A stretch of 64,000 bases of DNA from Bacillota bacterium (lineage in GTDB: Bacteria > Bacillota > Clostridia > Christensenellales > JAEXRW01). The DNA is taken from contig JAEXRW010000030.1 of NCBI GenBank assembly GCA_023454175.1, positions 37,289 through 101,288 on the forward strand, written 5' to 3'. Positions 50,920-58,006 of this stretch are shown here, in pieces; the first letter of the stretch is position 1, and each line of letters begins with the position of its first letter. The notes under the pieces were generated by a model. That model searched no databases and was not told where the DNA came from. It worked only from the letters and a program-made list of their open reading frames with translations. The position numbers and the translations under genes were made by a program.

Positions 50920-52605
50920 ATGATGCGAATGTTCGAAACGTATTGCAGCAGGACGGAGTTTACATCCTATGAGGATTTCCGCGACCATTTCAGTGTAAAT
51001 GTACCTGAAAACTTTAATTTCGCGTATGATGTGGTGGACAGGATCGCAGGCGAGGAACCGGAGAAGCTGGCGATGCTGTGGTGCAGCCCATCGGGGGAGG
51101 CAAAGCGGTTTACCTTTGCCGACATGGCGAGGGAATCCAGCAGGGCGGCACACCTTTTTCAGCGGCTGGGCATCAAGAAAGGCGACAAGGTGATGCTGAT
51201 CCTCAAAAGGCATTACGAATTCTGGTTCTGCCTGCTGGGCCTGCACAAGATCGGCGCCGTGGCCCTTCCCGCGACGCACCTGCTGACAGTGAAAGACCTG
51301 GCATACAGGAACGACGCGGCGGAGGTCAAAATGATCGTCTGCACGCCGGACGGCACCATCGCGAAGGCAGTCGAGGAGAGCCAGCCGCTTTCCCCGACAT
51401 TGAAGCAAAAGGTCATCGTGCGAAGCCACCGGGAGGGCTGGGCCTGCTTTGAAGACGAGATAGCAAAGAGCCCTGATACATTCCCGCGCCCGCAAGGCAG
51501 CGAAGGCACGGCCAACGACGACATGATGCTGCTTTATTTCACCTCGGGCACGACGGGAATGCCCAAGATGGTGGCGCACAACTTCGCCTACCCGCTGGGG
51601 CATATCGTAACGGCAGCCTACTGGCAGAACGTACAGGACAACGGACTGCATCTAACAGTTTCGGATACCGGCTGGGCCAAATCCGTATGGGGGAAGATCT
51701 ACGGGCAGTGGCTGGCGGGCTCCGCGATCTTTACCTATGACTTTGAAAAATTTGACGCCAAAGACCTGCTTGAAAAACTGACGACGCACAAGGTAACGAC
51801 TTTTTGCGCGCCGCCCACCATATACCGGTTCTTCATCAAGGAGGACCTGTCAAAGTACGATTTCTCTTCGCTGAAGTATGCCGTTACGGCGGGCGAAGCC
51901 CTGAATCCCGAGGTGCAGGCCCAGTTCAAGGCTGCGACGGGACTCACCGTGATGGAAGCGTACGGCCAAACGGAAATGACGGTGAGCGTGGGCACATTCC
52001 CGTGGATGGAATCCAAGCCCGGCTCGATGGGCAGGCCTTCGGCGGGATACAACATGGTGCTGATGAAAGAGGACGGCACCATCTGCCATACGGGCGAATC
52101 CGGGGAGATCGTGATGTATACCGACAAATGCCCGCCGGGGATGTTCAACGGCTACTACAAATCCCCTGAAACCACGCAGCGGGTATGGTATGACGGCATC
52201 TACCATACGGGTGACGTGGCATGGCAGGATGAAGACGGGTATTTCTGGTATGTGGGGCGCACAGATGACGTCATCAAATCCAGCGGGTACCGGATAGGGC
52301 CTTTTGAAGTGGAAAGCGCGCTGCTCGAACACCCGGCTGTTTTGGAGGCCGCCGTAACGGGTATCCCGCACCCGGTGCGGGGCCAGGTGGTAAAAGCTAC
52401 CGTCATACTGGCCAGGGGCTATACCGCCAGCGAGGAACTCAAGGCAGAACTGCAGGAACACGTGAAAAAGACCACGGCGCCGTACAAGTATCCCAGGATC
52501 ATCGAATTTGTGAGCGAACTGCCCAAAACCATCAGCGGGAAGATCCGGCGGGTGGAGATCCGCGAGAAAGACTCGGGCAGGGAGATCGAAACGAGCGCGG
52601 ATTGA
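50920..52605 (+). CDS. AMP-forming acyl-CoA synthetase (medium-chain/branched type)
   Basis: A 561-residue ANL-superfamily ligase. The P-loop is LLYFTSGTTGMPKMVAHN (about 205), followed by VSDTGWAKSVWGKIYGQWL and FCAPPTIYRFF; the adenylate motif is MEAYGQTEMTV; the hinge region is YHTGDVAWQDEDGYFWYVGR and SSGYRIGPFEVESALLEHP; the catalytic lysine lies in LPKTISGKIRR. The GWAKSVWG and CAPPT motifs are those of the ACSM/medium-chain group rather than of acetyl-CoA synthetase. One archaeal enzyme of this group was, as I recall, described to prefer 2-methylbutyrate, which would fit the Ile T-box upstream. Two adjacent ATG starts; GGGG lies 5-8 nt upstream. It ends at a strong terminator. Confidence 0.9.
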   Translation: MMRMFETYCSRTEFTSYEDFRDHFSVNVPENFNFAYDVVDRIAGEEPEKLAMLWCSPSGEAKRFTFADMARESSRAAHLFQRLGIKKGDKVMLILKRHYEFWFCLLGLHKIGAVALPATHLLTVKDLAYRNDAAEVKMIVCTPDGTIAKAVEESQPLSPTLKQKVIVRSHREGWACFEDEIAKSPDTFPRPQGSEGTANDDMMLLYFTSGTTGMPKMVAHNFAYPLGHIVTAAYWQNVQDNGLHLTVSDTGWAKSVWGKIYGQWLAGSAIFTYDFEKFDAKDLLEKLTTHKVTTFCAPPTIYRFFIKEDLSKYDFSSLKYAVTAGEALNPEVQAQFKAATGLTVMEAYGQTEMTVSVGTFPWMESKPGSMGRPSAGYNMVLMKEDGTICHTGESGEIVMYTDKCPPGMFNGYYKSPETTQRVWYDGIYHTGDVAWQDEDGYFWYVGRTDDVIKSSGYRIGPFEVESALLEHPAVLEAAVTGIPHPVRGQVVKATVILARGYTASEELKAELQEHVKKTTAPYKYPRIIEFVSELPKTISGKIRRVEIREKDSGREIETSAD

Positions 52606-52616
52606 AATAATCATCA

Positions 52617-52650
52617 AAAAGGCGTGTGGGTGGCCCATGCGCCTTTTCTT
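52617..52650 (+). terminator. Terminator after the acyl-CoA synthetase gene
   Basis: AAAAGGCG and CGCCTTTT enclose an inner GGG/CCC pair; a T-rich tail follows. Confidence 0.8.
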
Positions 52651-52767
52651 TCGTACCAATGATGCTGGGGAACAAGTGAACGGTCATCCTCCATCTACCG
52701 CAGAAACCAGGCGCGGGTATATCCATACCGACATTCCTTCCACGCAGGGACACACTGAATAATTCAG

Positions 52768-52796
52768 TTGAAATACAGGGCGCATTTTTGTATAAT
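52768..52796 (+). promoter_or_regulatory. Promoter of yjbQ (and perhaps pfk)
   Basis: TTGAAA, 17 nt, TATAAT, 34 bases before the yjbQ start. Confidence 0.65.
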
Positions 52797-52829
52797 TTAC
52801 CCGATACAGCAGAAAAAGAGGCGAAAACC

Positions 52830-53246
52830 ATGAAATCTTACCGCAAGGAGATCACGGTTGAAATACCTGCCCGTAGGGGTTTTCTCAATATCACCCCGTT
52901 GATCGAGCGGGCGCTGAACGAGAGCGGTATCCAGGAAGGCCTGCTGCTGGCAAACTCCATGCATATCACCTCCAGCGTATTCATCAACGACGACGAGAGT
53001 GGCCTGCATTCCGATTTCGAAAAATGGCTGGAGAAACTGGCGCCCGAGAAGCCCTATACTCAGTACGCCCATAATGGGTTTGAAGATAACGCGGACGCGC
53101 ACCTGAAGCGCACTGTGATGGGACGCGAGGCGGTGGTGGCGGTGACCGGCGGGAAACTGGATTTTGGCACATGGGAACAGATCTTTTACGGCGAATTCGA
53201 CGGGATGCGTAAAAAGCGCATCCTTGTGAAGATAATAGGCGAGTGA
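52830..53246 (+). CDS. YjbQ/UPF0047 family protein
   Basis: A 138-residue protein of the YjbQ family: FLNITPLIERALNESGIQEG, LLANSMHITSSVFINDDESG, LHSDFEKWLEKLAPEKPYTQ, the HLKRTVMGREAVVAVTGGKL stretch and DFGTWEQIFYGEFDGMRKKR. Members have a trimeric beta-fold and weak thiamine-phosphate synthase activity in complementation tests; the true role is open. The ATG at 52830 follows AGAGGCG and is preferred over an ATG 14 codons upstream. pfk follows at 37 bp. Confidence 0.92.
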   Translation: MKSYRKEITVEIPARRGFLNITPLIERALNESGIQEGLLLANSMHITSSVFINDDESGLHSDFEKWLEKLAPEKPYTQYAHNGFEDNADAHLKRTVMGREAVVAVTGGKLDFGTWEQIFYGEFDGMRKKRILVKIIGE

Positions 53247-53283
53247 CACCATTCAAAATTCAAATATACAGGAGGATCTTTTC

Positions 53284-54318
53284 ATGAAGAAAATAGGCAT
53301 ACTCACCGGCGGCGGAGACTGCCCGGGCCTGAACGCGGTCATACGCGGGGTGGTGGAGAAGTGCGCCAAGGCTGGCGTGGAGTGCGTAGGACTCAAATAC
53401 GGCTGGAAGGGCGCCGTGGAAGGCGATGCACGCCCCCTGACGCTGAACGATGTGGACGGCCTCCAGACCAAGGGCGGCACCATCCTGGGCTCTTCCCGGA
53501 CCAACGTGATGAAAGTGGAAAACGGCCCTGAAAAGGTGCGTGCCACCATGCAGAAGCTGGGCCTGGATGCCATCGTGGCCATCGGCGGGGACGATACGCT
53601 GGGCGTGGCCAGCAAACTCACCGGAATGGGCATGAACATGGTGGGCGTACCCAAGACCATCGACAACGACCTCTCCAGCACCGACTATACATTCGGATTC
53701 GATACCTCCGCCAATATCGTGATGGAATCGCTGGACAGGCTGCACACCACAGCCGAAGCCCATGCCCGTACCATGGTGGTGGAGATCATGGGCCGCCATA
53801 CCGGCTGGATCGCCATCCAGGGCGGGCTCGCAGGAAATGCGCACATGGTGCTGCTGCCCGAATTCCCCGTCCATATCGACGAGATCACGGGCCTGGTAAA
53901 GACCCGCAAGGATAACGGAAAACCCTACAGCATCATCGCCGTGGCGGAAGGCTTCTGGCCCGAAGGACTGGTACTGGACTCCGGCGAGGAGAAACGCGAT
54001 TCATTCGGCAATGTGGTGCTGCCCGACAGGGGCGTAGCAAAGACACTGGCCGAAGTGATCGAAAAACGCACCGGCGCCGAGACCCGCTATGTGGTGCTGG
54101 GGCACCTGCAGCGCGGCGGCGCACCCTCCGCCTTTGACCGCGTACTGGGGACCCGGATGGGCATCAAGGCCGCGGAACTGGTGTTGGAAGGCAAATTCGG
54201 CCATATGGTAGCCCTGAAGGGAACGGAAATCGTGGCTGTCAATATCGCCGATGCGGTAAGCACCCGTAAAATGGTGGACAAAGCGCTGTACGACTGCGCC
54301 AGGCTTTACGAGAGATAA
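53284..54318 (+). CDS. 6-phosphofructokinase, pyrophosphate-type signature
   Basis: A 344-residue PFK. It has GILTGGGDCPGLNAVIRGVV, GGTILGSSRTN, then AIGGDDTLGVASKL and GVPKTIDNDLSSTDYTFGFD, MGRHTGWIA, VLGHLQRGGAPSAFDR. The two phosphoryl-donor positions are Asp (GGDD; ATP enzymes have Gly there) and Lys (PKTIDND; bacterial ATP enzymes mostly have Gly), the pattern of PPi-dependent enzymes. Length and sequence resemble the actinobacterial PPi-PFK group. The reaction is thus probably fructose-6-P plus PPi to fructose-1,6-P2 plus Pi, reversible and ATP-saving. ATG behind AGGAGGA. Confidence 0.92.
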   Translation: MKKIGILTGGGDCPGLNAVIRGVVEKCAKAGVECVGLKYGWKGAVEGDARPLTLNDVDGLQTKGGTILGSSRTNVMKVENGPEKVRATMQKLGLDAIVAIGGDDTLGVASKLTGMGMNMVGVPKTIDNDLSSTDYTFGFDTSANIVMESLDRLHTTAEAHARTMVVEIMGRHTGWIAIQGGLAGNAHMVLLPEFPVHIDEITGLVKTRKDNGKPYSIIAVAEGFWPEGLVLDSGEEKRDSFGNVVLPDRGVAKTLAEVIEKRTGAETRYVVLGHLQRGGAPSAFDRVLGTRMGIKAAELVLEGKFGHMVALKGTEIVAVNIADAVSTRKMVDKALYDCARLYER

Positions 54319-54367
54319 ACCGTATTTACCGGATATAAAGGACTGCTACAAATCGCAGCCCTCTGCC

Positions 54368-54542
54368 TGTCAAAAAAGTGGCATAGCCACTTTTTTGAGT
54401 TTTACCATGCAGAGAGTGTTCGCCACAAACCTGCATAAGAGATGTCATTTCTGACGTACACGCCGCGATAAATGAAGGATTTGATTTGTGATAGCATATT
54501 TGGCCAATTGCTTTTCTCACAAAAGGTTTTTTGATAGCCTGA
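54368..54542. repeat. Dispersed structured repeat, copy 1 (flanked by 20-bp direct repeats)
   Basis: It opens with a perfect hairpin (TCAAAAAAGTGGC, loop ATA, GCCACTTTTTTGA) and continues with about 140 bases that match copy 2 at 61936-62115. It ends with TTGATAGCCTGA. Outside the element the 20-mer CTGCTACAAATCGCAGCCCT occurs on both sides (54343-54362 and 54546-54565). Each copy can fold as a small hairpin and the second is followed by a T-rich stretch, so the element seems to sit within a duplicated pfk terminator. No reading frame of note. Confidence 0.8.
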
Positions 54543-54619
54543 GGGCTGCTACAAATCGCAGCCCTATCTTTTCCCCGGCAATCAAATGAGCTATCTTATA
54601 TTAATCTGGAGATGAGTAG

Positions 54620-55168
54620 ATGAAAGAGTATGAGACCAGCAGGCTCGTTTTGAAAACCCTTGACACGACCCATGCAGGCCTGGCGCTGGATTTCCACCGG
54701 AGGAATGCGGATTTCCTGCAGGCATGGGAGCCTACAAAAGAAGGAGGATATTATACCCTGCAATACCACGCGGAAATGCTTGTAAGGGAAAGCACGCTGA
54801 TGGAAAACGGCAGCCTGCTCCGGCTTTGGATATTCAAAAAAGCAGAGGAGGACAGGGCCATCGGGTCCATCGGGTTTTCGAACATCCTTTATGGCCCATT
54901 CCAATCGTGTTTCCTCGGATATAAGATAGACAAGGACGAGATCAACCGTGGCTATGCGACCGAAGCGATCCGGAAAGGCATTGAAATCATATTTGGAAAG
55001 TACGGGCTTCACCGTATAGAAGACAATATCATGCCAGGGAACAAACGCTCCCTGCGGGTGGCGGAAAAGCTCGGCTTTCATGATGAAGGGCTGGCAAAGC
55101 ATTACCTGAAGATCAACGGGAAGTGGGAAGACCACATCCACATGGTCCTGCTGAACGAGCATTCATGA
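54620..55168 (+). CDS. GNAT N-acetyltransferase (RimJ/RimL type)
   Basis: A 182-residue acetyltransferase with the RimJ/L pattern: ETSRLVLKTLDTTHAGLALD, AIGSIGFSNILYGPFQSCFL, GYKIDKDEINRGYATEAIRK (acetyl-CoA-binding motif A), ENIF-like stretch replaced by IEDNIMPGNKRSLRVAEKLG and a C-terminal WEDHIHMVLL. Target (protein N-terminus or small amine) unknown. ATG behind GGAGATGAG. The 202-base gap after it shows no gene. Confidence 0.9.
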   Translation: MKEYETSRLVLKTLDTTHAGLALDFHRRNADFLQAWEPTKEGGYYTLQYHAEMLVRESTLMENGSLLRLWIFKKAEEDRAIGSIGFSNILYGPFQSCFLGYKIDKDEINRGYATEAIRKGIEIIFGKYGLHRIEDNIMPGNKRSLRVAEKLGFHDEGLAKHYLKINGKWEDHIHMVLLNEHS

Positions 55169-55370
55169 TATGCGTTTCATATAAGTGAGCGGTCAGCATC
55201 AAATGCCGGAGGCCCTGCAGGGAAAGGGGAAATTTGCCTGAAAAAGGCATCATACGCGATGAAATGGTTGTATGCCCAATAAAAAGGCCTGTTCAGTGAC
55301 ACCGATCAATCTTAAAGACACCTGCCGCCGTATATACTAAACCAGAATTGCGGATTGGCAGGTAATTTTT

Positions 55371-57776
55371 TTGAAAAAAGCCTTTGCATTGCTGGTTTGT
55401 CTGATCGTTTTGCTCTGCTCCTGTACACCCCGGAAGGAACCCCAGAGTACGGAAACACCTGATGCACCGGCCATAACGCCGGAAAGCCGATCCGATGAAG
55501 TCGATCTTCATTCCATCAGAGAGCATATCCAGAATATCTGTGTTTATCCCAGAAAGGCGGGCTCGGACGGTGAGCGTGCGGCTGCACGGTACATTTCAGA
55601 TGAATTCCGGAATTACGGTTATACCCCGCAAATCGCAGAATTCTCCTATGAATCAAAAAGGACGCAGAAACTGCCCGACCTGTGCAGGCTGACGATCCCG
55701 CAAGAAGATATGGTGATTCCCGAGTGCTACTGCATCAAATATTCCGCAAACGGCGCCGCAGAAGGACCGGTCGTTTTGTTTGAAAATACGAAGACAGAAT
55801 GCTCCGGCGCACTGGCGCTGATCCCCTGGCGGGAGGACCTGCAGGACCTCATCCTGGCAGCATCCGAAAAGGGAGCATCCGGCATATTGCTGTATGCCGA
55901 AACGGAAGACGTGGAATACGACCCCTTGCCGTGGGAATGCGTAGACCGTACTACCGGGATCCCCATGGCGGGGATCCCGTTGTCCGACGCCAGAACGCTC
56001 CTGAAAATAATCCGGAAAAAGGACGTGTCAGCCCGTTTGGAAGTACAGGGCGCGAGATGGGCCACGACATCCCAAAATGTGATCGCCATCCAAAAGGCGG
56101 ACGCGGCCGAACCCGAAATACTCATCATCGGAGCCCACTATGACAGCTTTGCGGGCCTTCCGGCGGCCTGCGACAACGCTTCGGGGGTAGCCGTGCTGCT
56201 GGAGGTATCACGCTTATTAAAAAATATCAGGGGTGATACGGAGATCCATTTCGTGGCGTTTGGAGCGGACGAAGAGGGAATGGCGGGGGCAAGCAAATAC
56301 GCGGATTCCCTTTCTGAAGCACAGCGGAAACGGGTGACGGGAATGATAGACCTGGAGAGTCCCGGAAGCGGGGAACTCTCCATCGGCTACCCCAAGGTCA
56401 ATGAATCCTGGATCGGGGAGGCGCTCCGCACCGCCATTGAAAAAATTCAGGCCGCTCCGGTCCGGGCCTTACCCGATGACAGGGGCGGGCACGCTTCCTT
56501 TTACAAGGATGGCATGGACGCTGTAATGATCTACGGGGAAGATGGCAGCGATGCGTGCAAGACAGCGAGAGACAGGATCGCAAATCTCGACAACAAAAGC
56601 CTCAGCGACAGCGCACAAGCGGTGGTGTCCACGGCACTGCGCATCGCAGATCCGGGCAGCAAAACCATAAACGACCCGAATAAAGCAAGGATCAGCAGCC
56701 GAAAACTGGCTGCATCGGACGCCGAAATCAAAAATGAGGCCATGCTCTTCCTGGGAGACGACAGGTACCACATGCAAAAAAGGCTCGGCATCACAGGCCT
56801 CCCGTATGAAGAGGATACCGTACCGGGCAGTTTCATCTATAAGCTGAAGTGGTTCGGTATGGAAAATGCGGTAAACAGCGTTTTCCATTTTGGTGAAGAC
56901 GGCTGCCTGGTGGATGTAGAGATCCTGATGCAGGACGCGGGATATACATTTGCGGATATATACAGGAGCATGCACAAGTCCCTGGGCAAGCCAGATGATA
57001 CCTACACGGAAAAAGATTATGAGGAATACTGCTGGAACGGTATCTACGGGAGAATGCACATGCTCGAGAAGGAAAGGGACGGTTACCGCGTATGCATCTA
57101 TGAGACCTATAAAGAAGAAAAAATAATCCGGCAGTTCACCGTCAAAAACGGAAAGATCGCTTTTCCCGCCAAGGACGCAGCCTACAAAAAAATATGGGAT
57201 CTGGCCTCGTCCATCATGCTCCCACAATACAGGGAAGCAATCTCGAAATTTACGTTATTCACCGATGGCGTATCCGGCAAACTGGCGGAAGTGGAATTCC
57301 TGGACGGGAAGAAAACCAAATACAACCTGGGCCTGGACTATTGGGACGTATATGACGAGAAGGGCAATTTCCGGAATGAGAAAACCCTGATGGAGACCAT
57401 CGCGCACGAATACGGACATATCATCACGATCTCCAACGAACAGGTCGACCTTTACCAAGTGCCGTATAAAGAAGTCTTTGCTGATATAGGCACATACAAA
57501 AAAGGGTCCTATCTGCAGGATTTCTACGATGCTTTCTACAACAGACTGGAAAAGGACGCAAAATCAATGGATTTTGACGAATTCTACGCTACGTACATCG
57601 ATCAGTTTCCCACGCGATACGCATCATACAGCCCCAGTGAAGACCTGGCGGAGTGCTTCGCCTTTTTTGCCACCGGGGAAACGGATGTCCTGCCGCCCCC
57701 AAAACTCAGCTTCCTCCTGAAATATCCCGAGCTGGTCCGCGCGCGGGATTTCGTGCTGGCGGCCTTGGGCCATTGA
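55371..57776 (+). CDS. Lipoprotein with M28 aminopeptidase domain fused to a C-terminal HExxH metallopeptidase
   Basis: An 801-residue lipoprotein (lipobox LLCSC, Cys about 18). Residues about 45-425 form an M28 zinc aminopeptidase with a PA-type insert (about 130-230). Ligand motifs are GAHYDSFAG (His256), CDNASGVAVLLE, GADEEGMAG, MIDLESPG and RGGHASFYKDGMDAVMI, so all five zinc positions seem kept. A middle region (about 455-600) resembles SmpA/OmlA-like small domains. The C-terminal part (about 620-801) holds HEYGH (679-683) and, 73 residues on, SEDLAECFAFFATGE (Glu757 and Glu761), like gluzincin peptidases. Two zinc peptidases in one chain are unusual. The start is TTG with only a weak AGG site. 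Confidence 0.85.
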   Translation: MKKAFALLVCLIVLLCSCTPRKEPQSTETPDAPAITPESRSDEVDLHSIREHIQNICVYPRKAGSDGERAAARYISDEFRNYGYTPQIAEFSYESKRTQKLPDLCRLTIPQEDMVIPECYCIKYSANGAAEGPVVLFENTKTECSGALALIPWREDLQDLILAASEKGASGILLYAETEDVEYDPLPWECVDRTTGIPMAGIPLSDARTLLKIIRKKDVSARLEVQGARWATTSQNVIAIQKADAAEPEILIIGAHYDSFAGLPAACDNASGVAVLLEVSRLLKNIRGDTEIHFVAFGADEEGMAGASKYADSLSEAQRKRVTGMIDLESPGSGELSIGYPKVNESWIGEALRTAIEKIQAAPVRALPDDRGGHASFYKDGMDAVMIYGEDGSDACKTARDRIANLDNKSLSDSAQAVVSTALRIADPGSKTINDPNKARISSRKLAASDAEIKNEAMLFLGDDRYHMQKRLGITGLPYEEDTVPGSFIYKLKWFGMENAVNSVFHFGEDGCLVDVEILMQDAGYTFADIYRSMHKSLGKPDDTYTEKDYEEYCWNGIYGRMHMLEKERDGYRVCIYETYKEEKIIRQFTVKNGKIAFPAKDAAYKKIWDLASSIMLPQYREAISKFTLFTDGVSGKLAEVEFLDGKKTKYNLGLDYWDVYDEKGNFRNEKTLMETIAHEYGHIITISNEQVDLYQVPYKEVFADIGTYKKGSYLQDFYDAFYNRLEKDAKSMDFDEFYATYIDQFPTRYASYSPSEDLAECFAFFATGETDVLPPPKLSFLLKYPELVRARDFVLAALGH

Positions 57777-57881
57777 TCAAGTCAGATCGCTGCACGGCCA
57801 TACCAGATCCAAAAGTGTTATCCGATAGCAACAATTCAGAAGCATAAACAAAACATAAACCCAAGTATGTATAATTTTTTA

Positions 57882-57910
57882 CTGACATATCTTTTCCATT
57901 ACGTTATAAT
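57882..57910 (+). promoter_or_regulatory. Promoter of the papain-like gene
   Basis: CTGACA, 17 nt, TATAAT, about 97 bases before the start. Confidence 0.6.
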
Positions 57911-58006
57911 AATATTGTCCCAAAGCTTATCATCTGTGCTTCCGGCACCCGGGACCATCCAAAACAGAAATTCGGACTCCAAAATAAAATAATGGAGATG
58001 AAAAGG

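Noticed and set aside
50920..52605. Annotating the ligase as acetyl-CoA synthetase
   Set aside because: It is about 90 residues shorter than Acs, and GWAKSVWG and CAPPT motifs belong to the medium-chain/branched group.
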